Shown here: positions 36,306 to 46,994 of the stretch, piece after piece
Numbering within the stretch: position 1 is the first letter of the stretch
Layout: the number at the start of each line of letters is the position of its first letter
Source: Liolophura sinensis
Lineage: Eukaryota > Mollusca > Polyplacophora > Chitonida > Chitonidae
Length of the DNA: 64,000 nt
Assembly (NCBI RefSeq): GCF_032854445.1
Contig: NC_088295.1
Location: 25,285,385 to 25,349,384 of the forward strand
Direction of reading: 5' to 3'
The notes under the pieces: generated by a model
Databases searched by the model: none
What the model was told of the DNA's origin: nothing
The model's input: the letters and a program-made list of their open reading frames with translations, nothing else
Translations under genes and position numbers: made by a program

Positions 36306-36380
36306 GAATTTAAAGGCTTAGTACTCTCTTACTGGTTTTCTTATGCATGGAAGCTATGACTGACCATCTTAATGAGGCAC
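36041..36380. repeat. Foldback 2: inverted repeat around (TA)n with a duplicated arm
   Basis: Left arm 36041-36119 (TGCCTCATTAAGATGGTCAG to TTTAAATTCTATTA) and right arm 36302-36380 (TAATAGAATTTAAAGGCTTA to TAAGATGATTGG-type inverse, ending CTTAATGAGGCA) are inverted copies with a few indels. Between them are two (TA)n tracts (about 36119-36175 and 36227-36301), separated by a second, direct copy of the inner left arm (36176-36227, starting TTCCATGCATAAGAAAACCA). The layout parallels foldback 1. Confidence 0.95.
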
Positions 36381-36530
36381 TTTCAAGGTGCCCATTTGGA
36401 GAGAAATGTTCAATGATTTTATGCATTACAAATGACTAGATCTAGTGTTTTTTAAAAAACAAATCCAATTCCGGGCATGGACAGGGATATTCATCCCTTT
36501 TTAATTTTGTCTGTGTTATGTGTCGACAAC

Positions 36531-36803
36531 GTGTTGACAAGGTCTGTGAGGCCGTCCGGAAATCGCCCGTGGGACCGTGCTGACAACGTCTGTGGGGGCC
36601 GTCCTGGCAATGTCGGAGGGGCCGTGCTGACACGTCTGTGGGCCTGTGTTGACAACGTCAGTGGTGCCGTGCTGACACGTCTGTGGGGCCGTGCTGACAA
36701 CGTCCGTGGGGCCGTGCTTACAGTGTCTGTAGAACCATGCTGACAACGTCCGTGGGGCCGTGCTGACAACGTTCTGGGACTGTGTTGACAACGTCTGTGG
36801 CCT
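36531..36803. repeat. 23-bp GC-rich tandem array, about 12 copies
   Basis: Units of the form GTGCTGACAACGTCTGTGGG followed by GCC repeat with one-base indels. The array is clearly GC-richer than its surroundings. The open frames on both strands (for example RADNVRGAVL, or STAPRTLSARP on the minus strand) are the repeat read through. Confidence 0.94.
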
Positions 36804-38227
36804 GTAAATCTGTATGTAACACATGGGCAACTCTCGCTCTAGAAAGTACTAGAAAATTCAGTTAAGAGTACCCAGTAAGATGAAGCTATAATGACGTCAT
36901 CGATGATACCGGAGGTTTACAGGTCAACTTAACCACGTGTTCCTTCTCCGGGAAACGTGACACTATGTGCAGTAAAAGGTTGTTTTTACTGAGTCATACA
37001 ACCCGTGGACCAAGAATGTGGAAGGTCCAATTACTGCCTGTGTTGTTAGGCCTAAGGATTGTACCTCATATACGGAAGCCCGTTATTCCCTTTGCTCACC
37101 ATATCTGGTAAGCTAGGCTAAGTTTTCTGACTGCAGCCTATATGGTACAAATATATTTTCTTAAACCTTACCACCATAGGTATTAAACATACAAGTTTAA
37201 TAGTTTACTCTGCGGATTATCTTGCTTCATCATGACTTATCACCAGGATGACGAATACTTGATGATTATATTTAAGCTTACTTTATTTGATATCCGTTAT
37301 TTATGGAAATAAATTTAAAGATGTCATTGTTGAAGTATATTGTATTTGTATGCATTTTGATAGGCAAATGCAGTTAAAGTTTGAAAAAGTGCTTTCCTCT
37401 AATAACACACGATTGGAAACAAACCAATTTAAAGACATGATGGACTACAGGAAAAGGCCAAATCCCTTTGGAGGCAGGCAATCAGCGAATCACAAATAAA
37501 CAATAAATTCGCTTCTACTGCCTTCCTAAGCTTGCTTTATACTTCAACAGGTAGCAGCGTATACTATTATGCCAATAATAAATGTACTTGTGTAATTTTA
37601 TAACTGTATTTAGAAATATAGCACTTTGCGCTCTGAAACACCCTTTCATACTTCCACTTGTCGGCTAAGCCTTCAGCACGAACTATTACAACGGAAATAG
37701 CGTGCCCACATTTTGATTTAAAACCATTTGTCTTCAGTCCAACAGTAAAAATGTACATATCCGATGACTTTTCATAACGTTGTGTCATGCTTAAGTCCAT
37801 TATCATGCAAACTGTAGAAAAACTTTGTGAAATCACGAAATCCATATCGGTCCTCCATATACAGCTCACACACCATTAGTGTACACCACATGTTATGACG
37901 ATGGAAGAAATTTAGAGAGACAAATATAAAAACATTCTTCCGGGGTATAAAGATTTGTCTGTGCAAACAACTGATTGGCGTCTGTCTGTGATATCTGAGA
38001 AACTCATGTGTCCACGGCACGTGTCCTTGGCAAATTCTGACTTCGAGACATGTGACCAAGTGGTGTAGAGTCTCACTCTATACTTATGTCTTAATCACGA
38101 TGTGCTATCAATCAATATAATCAAATATTTACTTCACTGATTGTTGTTTTATCGCTATAAAATTGATATACATCTAACGTGTTGGAGGCGTCTAATAATT
38201 GTCATTTACATCACTGCAGTTCTGTTT
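36804..38227. other. Non-coding, with weak frames
   Basis: Unique sequence. Overlapping minus frames at 37567-38059 are about 100 codons with no domain or splice pair. One TAGGCCTA lies at 37047. Confidence 0.4.
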
Positions 38228-38392
38228 TTCTGCTTAACCATGTTGCTATAGGTTGTTTTTAAAATGAACAGTTAGAATAAATCCTTAACTGGGGACGATT
38301 ACACGTGGCCATTTGTCAACTATCACTCTATTGTCCCCGCTGTAGTCTTATATGAGTTTTGACAATTTCCTCTATTCTGTCCCGTTGATTGA
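38228..38392 (+). repeat. Dispersed repeat family, copy C
   Basis: TTTCTGCTTAACCATGTTGC, ATGAACAGTTAGAATAAATC and ACACGTGGCCATTTGTCAAC correspond in order to blocks of copy B (22796, 22857, 22901), and the last also to copy A. Divergence is high and no ends are defined. Confidence 0.55.
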
Positions 38393-38539
38393 TTACTAAA
38401 CAACACCGAGAATCGCAGTGTATATCCAAATATACACCCAAAAATATAACCAAAATGAAAGGTTGTTGATGTCTGCATGGTGAACTGTGTAGCAGGTCAA
38501 ATTAATTTATTTCTTAATTTAGTGGAGTTACAGTGCTCA

Positions 38540-38625
38540 ACCAGTTGCTGGCAAACCGGAAAGGAAGACAACATGAACTGGCTCATAGCGACCGCATGTT
38601 AAGCTAACCGGTCTTCAAGACTGAT
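38540..38625 (-). mobile_element. SINE fragment on minus strand
   Basis: In reverse complement the sequence reads ATGCGGTCGCTATGAGCCAG, TTCATGTTGTCTTCCTTTCC, GG and TGCCAGCAACTGG, matching the B-box and core region of the SINE. Head and tail are not recognisable. Confidence 0.65.
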
Positions 38626-39086
38626 GACTAGTTTTATTGATATGATGGCCGAAACCAATGCATTTGGCCTCCGGTTATTTAATAATGTTCGTTTTGTTTG
38701 TTGATAAAGAACTCGAAATACGAATGCGTGTCCACGTCAAGGGCGTCTTTAACCCTCCCCAGCCCTTGGCTATGGATACCTATTTCCTGTTGGCCATTAG
38801 CCATGTGGTATGACGAGGAACCCTCATGGATTAACACCTTAGCTCGATCTATTCAAATCCGGTCTACTCGGAGTGATCTCGATGTCTTACTGAGAAGTCA
38901 AGTGGCTCAGACTGGCTACGAATACACAATCCACAGTTCGCTGGTACATAAACGGAACCCTGTGGAGGGCTAAGATCCCTAGCTAATCCATCAAATCCGT
39001 TTGACCATGCCACTTCACTTGACAGGACGATTTCCAGGATGGATGCTGACTTGTTTTTGATGTCCACAACATGATATTCACATTGG
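38626..39086. other. No supported gene; overlapping frames on both strands
   Basis: Frames of 91 (plus, 38698) and 97 (minus, 38864-39157) codons overlap. One alternative plus frame near 38900 contains VRWYINGTLWR, which looks like an Ig-domain strand, but it is only 31 codons between stops. Nothing decisive. Confidence 0.35.
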
Positions 39087-39275
39087 GTGGCATGCCCTTT
39101 CAAGCAACACATTCGGGACTTGGAAACACCATTAATATTTATCACTGGCAATGTCAAGAAACGGCCCGACGACGTTAGTTGCGTTTATCCCAGTGCAGCT
39201 CTCCAGCTTGGAATGGCCCAAGTAACTCAAGGTATAGGAAGCCTAAAATTCGATCGATCGAACCGCCAAAATTAG
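39087..39275 (+). CDS. Weak exon candidate, unknown product
   Basis: A 62-codon plus frame reads ACPFKQHIRDLETPLIFITG, later CVYPSAALQLGMAQVTQG. An AAG|GTATAG donor could end it in the segment encoding VTQ, near 39232. The composition looks coding, but no acceptor or start is decisive and no family is recognised. Confidence 0.2.
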   Translation: MACPFKQHIRDLETPLIFITGNVKKRPDDVSCVYPSAALQLGMAQVTQGIGSLKFDRSNRQN

Positions 39276-39726
39276 CTCCTTCATTAGTCTGGCGGGCTCT
39301 GACCTTAAACCTGTACAAATGTCAAGACGAAAGAAAATCGAATGTTTCCTGTTTGTTTGCGCGTTTTTATTCCTGAAGGATTCATCTTCAAGAGATTCTG
39401 GCTTGACTGTTAGAAGCCTTCCTTGCCTGAAAAGGTGTGGAAAAAATCCGTTCGATGCAATGCTTCTCAAAAGAACTCATTTTAAATGAAATAACAACAT
39501 GCAATTGTTGCCAAGACACGTTTGTCAGTAGAGGAAGTTCAAACCAACTGCTTTTAGGTAGTCTGGGGAACCTCCCTGGCCCAATCTTGTGAAGCGTCTT
39601 CCCCCACAGCACCCTATCGCCCCGAATTCTCGGGAAAAGTGATCTTAACGAAAGGCATTGGTTACTCTGAGGACTTAATTCACCCCACCCCACCCCCCCC
39701 CCCCCTCCCCATAAATATGACTGCGA
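39276..39726. other. Non-coding; C-rich run
   Basis: A CACCCCACCC stretch followed by about 13 consecutive C lies near 39684-39708. The 122-codon minus frame across it is driven by this low complexity (a run of Gly). Confidence 0.5.
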
Positions 39727-39757
39727 AACATTCTTGAGTAGACCGCTAAAAAACAAA

Positions 39758-39808
<51 letters not shown>

Positions 39809-39817
39809 ATGAATGAA
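39727..39817 (+). mobile_element. SINE 3' tail fragment with long (AAAT)n
   Basis: ACATTCTTGAGTAGACCGCT followed by AAAAAACAAATAAATAAATA matches the SINE end (ATTCTTGAGTACGGCGTAAA) and continues into about 14 AAAT units, then GAATGAATAA. The tail has probably expanded as a microsatellite. Confidence 0.75.
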
Positions 39818-40331
39818 TAAGCAGGTAAGTCGTAGTATATTCATTCTAACAATGTTGTGATTTGTGAACAGTGAGGGTATGTGTGTAAACTTCGTATGGT
39901 GCAACAGATATCTGATAAGTATAGCGGGACACCCGACGCCCAATATTATGATGTTGCTTTAAACCTAACATAAAATTTGAGCTTAGCTTTTTGTCCTTAT
40001 TTTAAGATAAAACATCTCGGCTAAAATCGTTTTATCGATGCGCAGAGCAAAAATGTGCCAAATTTAGGAAAAGTTTCAAATCTAGACTAATCCTGTTCGG
40101 ATTGGGATTAAAAGTCCATAAGACGTTTGGTCGGTCTTGAATGCTAACACCAAGAAATCTTAGTACATAACGTGGGAGATTTTGTCCAGGCTGAAGTTAA
40201 GTTGACATATCAAAGTCAAGGCCCACTCATTTACGACTCTTACAGGCGAGCCTTGGAATGAAATATTGTTCTTAAGTATGTTATAACGTAATATTCTATT
40301 ACGTACCGGTATCACTCTTGTCTAAATTTAT

Positions 40332-40645
40332 AGCTGTATTATAACATGCTGTACAAGATTTGCCAGAGCTGTATTATATCGTGGCGTACAAGGTTTGTCA
40401 GAGCTGTATAATAAAGTACTGTGCAAGTTTGTCATAGCTGTATTATAACGTGCTGTACAAGGTTTGCCAGAGCTGTATTATAACGTACTGTACAAGGTTT
40501 GCCAAAGCTGTATTATAACGTACTGTACAAGGTTTGTCAGAGCTGTATTATAACGTACTGTACAAGGTTTGTCAAAGCTATATCATAACATACTGTACAA
40601 GGTTTGTCAGAACTGTATTATAACGCACTGCGTAAGCCTGGTCAG
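40332..40645. repeat. 35-bp tandem array, nine copies
   Basis: AGCTGTATTATAACGTACTG followed by TACAAGGTTTGCCAG repeats at 40332, 40367, 40402, 40436, 40471, 40506, 40541, 40576 and 40611, with one single-base deletion. Confidence 0.95.
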
Positions 40646-40946
40646 AAATACCAGGAATGCCTCCATTAGGTAACACTATTTTGCCTAACTGCCAGAGGTG
40701 AAGCTTAATCATTCTGGACGATATATCATTGAAGTCAAATACGATAACCAGAAAAGCAGTTCTCGTCTTTGTGTCAATAATACAACGACCTTGTTCCGTA
40801 ATTTTTAGCCAGGGACAAAGGGTTCCGTGGTTATTTCCGTGAGTAGAAGCCATACTGAAGCACTGAGAACCCCGCACAGAGTCTGGGGCACTGGAAGGGT
40901 TTCTCAGACCTGAGCGGTTACCTCCATCCCACGCTATAATCTCCAT
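40578..40946 (-). CDS. Weak ORF ending inside the 35-bp array
   Basis: 122 codons run from a true ATG (context CCAGAGGATGG) to a stop. The upstream GTCACTGGGTCCAG could alternatively be a splice acceptor. The protein begins MEIIAWDGGNRSGLRNPSSA and has a central TKTRTAFLVIVFDFNDISSR; its last 20 or so residues come from the tandem repeat. No domain recognised. Terminal overlap with a minisatellite argues against a conserved gene. Confidence 0.2.
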   Translation of the reverse strand: MEIIAWDGGNRSGLRNPSSAPDSVRGSQCFSMASTHGNNHGTLCPWLKITEQGRCIIDTKTRTAFLVIVFDFNDISSRMIKLHLWQLGKIVLPNGGIPGISDQAYAVRYNTVLTNLVQYVMI

Positions 40947-43242
40947 CCTCTGGACCCAGTGACATGTTTAATTAAGCAATCTCAGTAAGATTATATTGAC
41001 CTTCGTCACGTCAGTTCACAGCAGATTAGATGCTTTCAAGGTCTACCTGGTCTTACAGGCGTATCACGTTGACGCAAACATGTTTCCGTTACAATACCGA
41101 TTATTCACAATGAACCGATCATGGGCGAGTACTACTTGGCAAGATAACAAGCAGTAAGACAAATCATCAGCTGGTAGCACGTCTTACACAAAGAGCCCTA
41201 AACATTATTTTCTTGGGCACTAAGAAAGTCAATGACAATAGCATCACTTCTTTGACATGTGCCAACTTGAAAACAACAACAACAAAAAACAAATAAATAT
41301 TCCTTTCTAACAAACAGCCTAAGGTGGGAAGCCAGACTACAGGTTCCAAAAGCCTGTGACTGGAGTGCAACTTTTGCTCTATGGCATTAACAAAAAATAG
41401 CGGTAGAACTGCAATGCTCCTCAGCGTTGTGTGTTCCTTATAGGTTTGGATAGGCAGCAAAGCTAAGCAAAACGGAGCTACAAGAAGGAGATACAGTGGT
41501 GAAAAAATGTTTCTAGGAAAATAAAGCTGACTACTGTGCAACTTAATGCAAGAATATGCTTGAAAAGGCCTAAAAGGCCAATGATCATCTCGGCAAAATT
41601 CACGAATTTCCTGTGAATAGGTCCAGAGACATAGCGATCTCAAAGAAAGGGGCAGACAAACTGAGAGAACCAGAAATGGTTAAAGAGCACAAAGCAGCTC
41701 TTTTACCGGAAAACGTTTTGACCTGGATAAGTTTTTAGCCCAAATCCGACAGCAGATGAACGATTCTTGTCTCAGCGTTTGTCATAACTAATTCAAGACA
41801 AAGACAGAGCGACATACAGCAACATTATTGATGACATTGTATTGCTGCCGTTTTCACCTTAGGGCATCTGTTGTCGATCTCCTGTTTTCGACGTTCTGGC
41901 CTCTTAGAGAGATGTCGACGTCAGTGCTTTCCTACCTTTCCCCAGATCACCAAGATCTAGTCATTAACCAGCACGACACAAAGCTACGTGAAGGGTTTCA
42001 TCATTTCCAGAATATGACAAGATCTAGAGCTGATTAATAATTGGATAAGAAAAATTCTACCGGATATAAATGGTATGAAAAACATGTACAAAAAATGCTA
42101 GGAAGTAATGATATTCAAAAGACAGTCGACTATATCTAAAACAGAAATCGGTTTGACTACGTTACAGCCATCAAACTGAGGGCTATTCGGCGAGGATGTA
42201 CTTGTCGTTGAACCTGGTTCAAGTTAATGTACTAAAGCACCATTCAGCAGTTGCTACTTGTAATTAGCCACGTATCGGTGCATCACTAAACACATGGTCC
42301 ACATTTAATCACTGATGTATTAGTTGCCTTGTGTCAAGTACAAGTGACTGTTGTGTGAGTTAATTAATAGATGTAGCAGTAACAAATATCAATAAAATAT
42401 GGCGATAAGTTACCAGCGCATGTTCACGTACACTGATTCAATTGATGACAATGTAGTTGACCATGAGAAGTAAGCCGACTAACCATGAAGCTTCTGCCCT
42501 TGACTCGTTCTCTTGTATCAGTTGTTGTTGGGATGACAGAAATCTGGGCTTAATTTCCAGTGAACAGCGAACAGGGTCTATATAACGATTTTAGCTCTGT
42601 GACGCACACGGCCTATAATCCAATTGACTCAGTTCTAGCACGTCCACAACAAAAACAAAACTGTGGGTGGGCTTAACATCCAGAGAGCAGTGCATCATGA
42701 TAACACGTTCCATTGCCTTTATGCGCATTCCGTTGCCGGGCGACATAATACGACAATCAAGGCTTTATGGTTTATGTTTCTTTTTTTTAAATCCAAGCCA
42801 TGTTTCATCCGACGACATTTGCAGATTGGAATCATCTACATGTGCTGCTTATTCATCGTAACGCATTTTTGGCGCCGGGGTAACATTCATAGTTCCAAAT
42901 GTTGACATCATAATGTAATTTCCCTAGGACACTGGTGTATTCTGATCCGAGATCTGGGGATTGTGTGATTCGGAAATATAACTAAAAGTGAAAACAGAAT
43001 CCATCTGATATCTTTTTATCTCGGCATACCTACTGTGATATCAAAATATATGTTTTATTAGTTTATGTTGAAAGATTATTTGATTGATTAATTGATTGCT
43101 TGATTGGTGCTGGAGGGTGAATATTATACTTTTTCTGGTGGATTTATTTGACATGGAACTCATTCACGGACTACGAATTTGAACTCTGATATGGAATTTA
43201 TGCCTGGAATATTCATTGTCTGCCCGGCATCATTGAAAACTG
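40947..43242. other. No supported gene
   Basis: Contains a 158-codon minus frame at 41167-41643 whose only start is TTG and whose run of Val comes from an AAC-rich tract. No domain. Otherwise unique sequence. Confidence 0.4.
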
Positions 43243-43560
43243 ATGACCGCTTCTCTCTTGTGTGTTACGGCTTTATTTCTTATTTGTATAATTCCTTACT
43301 TGCCTTTGTCTTTGGGAGTTAGTGTTAAACGTTGTTTTGGAAATGGATCTTGCGATTATCGGCTTGGAACGCCTTTTACGGACTACGAATGGTATATGAA
43401 TGTCGAACTTGACGCTTATATTTACAGTCATCTTAGAATCATTGAGCACTGGATCTTACAATCTGGGGAAGCGCACATCAGAGGAGAACGTTTTGCAGTA
43501 CCAATCAATACTACAGCCAACAAACACATAAACACAGATTTAATTTTGGGGCTCAGATAA
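43243..43560 (+). CDS. Short ORF with signal-peptide-like start, unknown product
   Basis: ATG 43243 opens 105 codons to TAA. Residues 2-26 (TASLLCVTALFLICIIPYLP then LSLGV) form a hydrophobic segment that would suit a signal peptide or membrane anchor. A short Cys-containing segment (KRCFGNGSCDYRLG) and a charged, non-repetitive remainder (IRGERFAVPINTTANKHIN) follow, with one NTT sequon. No family recognised. It could be a small secreted protein in a single exon, or chance. Confidence 0.25.
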   Translation: MTASLLCVTALFLICIIPYLPLSLGVSVKRCFGNGSCDYRLGTPFTDYEWYMNVELDAYIYSHLRIIEHWILQSGEAHIRGERFAVPINTTANKHINTDLILGLR

Positions 43561-44557
43561 CTCTCCTCAGTTTCGAAGAGAAGTACAAGTGTACTTGAAA
43601 CAATGCTGGCGACACAATGATACCAATATATGCGCACAGCAACAGCTCACATCCCATTGGTGAAAAAAATAAAGTCCAGGCATCTACTCCGACTTTCACG
43701 CACATTGTTTAGAGGTGTCGTGAAGGCAATTATTCACAGCACTGTGGTATAGTCCGTTTTCAAATTACCCTTGTGTACTCAGTCCGGCTCATATACGTAC
43801 CAGTGTCGTTTTTCATTGTCCTTAAAAAACTCCGCCATAAGACAAATCGGCGGGCATGAGTCAGGCTGTGCTCACGACGAAAGTTTGACGTGGTAGATAC
43901 GTTCTTCTTTTGCTTACTTTTAAAAACAATGACCTCAACATTTAGGCACTCTGAAACGGGGAAGGTGGGTGGTACTGTCTCACTGCTCATTGACTTGCCC
44001 ATAAAAACATAAAATACTTTTCCCTCAGCAAATGTTGTAAATGGCAAGATGGTTGATAGGGCGACAAAACGCTTAAACCATACAGTTCCTTTTAAATGCG
44101 GTATGACAAAATGCGCCAAGTATAACACTGTTAAACCATATCATTGATACGGGTCTTAGCCATAATAAATAACTTGTCTGTTCAATTGAAATTGCATTTT
44201 ACGTGATTTAAATTGTTCGACTGCCCTCAACGGTAAAAATGGAGGAAATAGAAATCTCGTAGGAAGCGTTTGTACCATTTACTTGTCCAAAGTTCGAGGA
44301 AGCCTCCAGTGAAATAGTTAGATTTCTGTGCAATGGAGCCAAAGGCCGCACTCGGCCAAACCATCTTGTTATTCAATATTATGCACCTTAGTTCAGCACG
44401 TAACAAAGGTTGTGAGTGAGCATTGAAATAGGGTTCATAACCTTAATCCTACATGTATTCCACCCTTGACAATCCACTGGTTAGAACACCTCAGACGTTA
44501 CTAATGGTAAGATGACCACATATCGGAAAAACTCCCACGATACTCTGTACAGCTTTG
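43561..44557. other. Non-coding, nothing recognised
   Basis: A 122-codon minus frame at 43760-44128 has no domain or clear start support. The rest is unique sequence. Confidence 0.4.
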
Positions 44558-44782
44558 TTTATTTGTTTGTTTATTTATTTATTTTATTTATGTGATTTAC
44601 GCCATACTCAAGAATATTTCACTAATACCACTTCGGCCAACATTATAATGGGAGGAAACCGGGCAGAGCCCTGGAGAAACACATGATCACCCGATGGTTG
44701 CTGACATACGACCGGAGAAGCAGCCAGCATGAACTGGACTTACACTCACAACGAAGGCATTGGCTAACCACCTCGGCTGTTC
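44558..44782 (-). mobile_element. Near full-length SINE on minus strand
   Basis: Plus-strand order is TTTATTTATTTATTTTATTT, GATTTACGCCATACTCAAGA, CAACATTATAATGGGAGGAA, ACCGGGCAGAGCCCTGGAGA, AGCCAGCATGAACTGGACTT, ACACTCACAACGAAGGCATT and GGCTAACCACCTCGG: tail, core, B-box region and A-box region in reverse. Part of the tRNA head between the boxes is deleted. No clear target-site duplication. Confidence 0.92.
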
Positions 44783-44859
44783 AGTTTTAATGGTGCATAC
44801 ATAGCAGCTTTTTAACGCAGATCGGTCACTTTTTTGTCCTCTGCATGTAAATTGCATGA

Positions 44860-45175
44860 AGGTGTTACATCACTAGGTCGTGTACCACTTTTCCAGAACG
44901 GAGTCACATCACTAGGTCGTGTACCACTTTGCCAGAACGGAGTCACATCACTAGGTCGTGTAACACTTTGCCAGAACGGAGTTACATCACTAGGTCGTGT
45001 ACCACTTTGCCAGAACGGTGTTACATCACTTGGTCGTGTACCACTTTACCAGAACGGTGCTACACCACTTGGTCGTGTACCATTTTGCCAGAACGGAGTT
45101 ACATCACTAGGTCGTGTAACACTTTGCCAGAACGGAGTTACGTCACTAGGTCGTGTACCACTTTGCCAGAACGTA
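44860..45175. repeat. 39-bp tandem array, eight copies, open in two frames
   Basis: Units GGAGTYACATCACTAGGTCG followed by TGTACCACTTTGCCAGAAC start at 44861 and every 39 bases after. Since 39 is divisible by 3, one plus frame encodes the 13-residue repeat GVTSLGRVPLCQN eight times, and a second frame is also open (ERSYITRSCTTLP). No ATG precedes the first frame (the leading codon is TTG). Copies are well conserved, with neighbours differing at one to four positions. Confidence 0.96.
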
Positions 45176-45180
45176 GGTAC

Positions 45181-46556
45181 GGTGTTTAGACCCAAAGGTT
45201 AATTGAACGGAACCCATAAGTGTGGCTTCTTCACTGTTCACATATAGACCCAGTAAACGAACATGCCGCTAATTCAAGCACTGGCTTTCTTCCGGCTGAC
45301 TGTGGAAGGCAGTTGCTTGGTTTTTATGATGATGGAACTTTAGCATAATGACGACGGATTAAAGAACATGACGCCAAGCTCTTGCACAAGCACATTTCAA
45401 ATCCAAAAATGGTTTAAAGAAAAGTCCAAAGAAATTTTATCGTGATGGCGTACACTGACTAAAGTTTCACAAAGCGAAAGAAAGAGGTAGGATTTAATCA
45501 TCTAAGGCCCAATCGATATGTAATTGGCTTCTTCACTGTGCCGAACAAGCCTGATATTGCCTGTGTCATTGTGGCCAATACATCATACCTACATCAGACG
45601 AACTTCACTCAGGTTGACGAGACTTCTGTGGCGGGCAATAAAATGTGCGGACAAACCAAGTACTATCACATAGCCATTCATGCATATACATGATTTTAAC
45701 CTTGCAGATACCTTAATTAGATTAAACTCATCTGTTATTATTATTTCATTATTTTTTCTGTCAGTACATTATCCTGAGGCTTATTGCTTTGACGTGACAA
45801 CCTGGCGCCTTGAACCTTGGAATGGATTTGTATTTTGTGCAGTAGCACAAATATAATAGGCCTAGAAACATTTCTCCCCAATTGCACTTTGCGAATCTCT
45901 TTGATGATCGATCTGCAGTGACACGATTTGGTAATGTGTGCTTGGTCATTTAGACCAAACCGAGCTAGATCTCAGACCTGACGTTCAAGTTTATATATCA
46001 CTCTCAAGGAGGAATCATATGTGTTCTGGTTAATTCTGCCAAACTGTTGGTATTCTTGCTGATTTGGCTCTCATTCTAGAACCACGATTCACATGACCTT
46101 GGCTTTTTGGGAACATGTACATAAGACAATGTAGAAAGCAATACTAACCAACAGTGTATAAACAATGCATACACACAGAGTTATCAGATGTCCAACTTAC
46201 CCTTTGGGAATATACATACAGCACGCCAAGTGATCAGCACCGACACATGTCTGCATATATATACCACGGTAAAAGAAACAAAAGTATGAACAGTTGCTCT
46301 GACTGTCATTATATCATTGTGTGGCTCTTTCAGAACAACAACATCATGGAAAGTATTCCGTGTTCAATCGTGCTTTTGTATCCCAATGCAGTATATTTTA
46401 GAAGCAGACCGTTTTTTTATTATTATTTTTGTTTGTTGTTGTTATTGTTGTTTTTACAGTTTTTGATATCTCTGTTTTCCTAAGGTATGTATATTTACAT
46501 TGCTACTAAAACCGAGGATATTGATGGAGCTGTGTAGTGACAAAAAGGTAATTTGA
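45181..46556. other. No supported gene
   Basis: A 109-codon plus frame at 46154-46483 ends in a T-rich hydrophobic run (low complexity). One TAGGCCTA lies at 45857. Confidence 0.4.
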
Positions 46557-46745
46557 ATATCTTATAAGTATCTTTGCGCATTGGCGATACTGTTGGTAAG
46601 TATTGCGAAAAGCTCTGCACTGTCTTTTGTACGTGTATACCCAAATTCAACGTCTTATGTGCAGTGGTTCCAAAAAAGCGGCAAAACAGGACAGAAAGCC
46701 TATAGTTTGGAAGCCGTTTACAGAACGTTAATGATGCCTCCTTAA
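46557..46745 (+). CDS. Weak exon candidate with hydrophobic leader
   Basis: An open frame without an initiating ATG starts after a TGA and ends in TAA at 46743. It reads ISYKYLCALAILLVSIAKSS, then ALSFVRVYPNSTSYVQWFQK, with an NST sequon. The hydrophobic leader suggests secretion, but no acceptor is strong (CTTATAAG is the closest). The minus strand is also open here for 88 codons. No family recognised. Confidence 0.15.
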   Translation: MSYKYLCALAILLVSIAKSSALSFVRVYPNSTSYVQWFQKSGKTGQKAYSLEAVYRTLMMPP

Positions 46746-46832
46746 GCCCTCCCGAGTTCAATGTTGCAGCGAGGTTGGGGTGTTCTCTAGAACTAGATCA
46801 GTTTCAGTTGTGAGTTGTCTGGAAGCCGTCGC

Positions 46833-46898
46833 TATATAAACTTAAGCAGAAGCAACTGAAGTACCATCAGCTCTCCTAGTCCAACGTGATATTCCCTT
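46833..46898 (+). promoter_or_regulatory. TATA box and short 5' leader
   Basis: TATATAAA at 46833-46840 sits in a GC-richer context (CCGTCGCTATATAAAC). A start near 46863-46870, around ACCATCAGCTCTCC, would lie about 30 bases downstream. The first ATG follows at 46899. The spacing of TATA, start and ATG is what a compact metazoan core promoter would show; there is no transcript evidence. Confidence 0.4.
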
Positions 46899-46994
46899 AT
46901 GACCCATCCTAATCGAGAATCGTTGATAACGGTGTACGGACAGAAGACAAAACATCGCTGGAAGCCTAACCTTGAAAACCTTCTTTTTGGTTAT
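46899..46994 (+). CDS. First-exon candidate, 32 codons, with GTAAGC donor
   Basis: ATG 46899 opens MTHPNRESLITVYGQKTKHR followed by WKPNLENLLFGY, which ends at TTAT|GTAAGC, a good donor, in phase 0. Unspliced, the frame continues to 57 codons and stops. The residue mix is hydrophilic and basic with no signal peptide, so a cytosolic or nuclear protein is possible. It is the best case here for a gene start because it combines a TATA box, suitable spacing, an ATG and a donor. No family recognised and the second exon is not identified. Confidence 0.35.

Noticed and set aside
36477-36830. Several 88-104 codon frames on both strands
   Set aside because: Read-through of the 23-bp GC-rich array, which has few stops in any frame.
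38864-39157. 97-codon minus-strand frame and an Ig-like VRWYINGTLWR on the plus strand
   Set aside because: Overlapping open frames on both strands, and the Ig-like piece is only 31 codons between stops.
39388-39756. 122-codon minus-strand frame
   Set aside because: It depends on a poly-C and CACCCC low-complexity run that gives a Gly stretch.
41167-41643. 158-codon minus-strand frame
   Set aside because: Its only start is TTG, the Val run comes from an AAC-rich tract, and there is no domain. One frame of this length is roughly expected by chance.
43760-44128. 122-codon minus-strand frame
   Set aside because: No domain, no splice pair, no start context; unremarkable composition.
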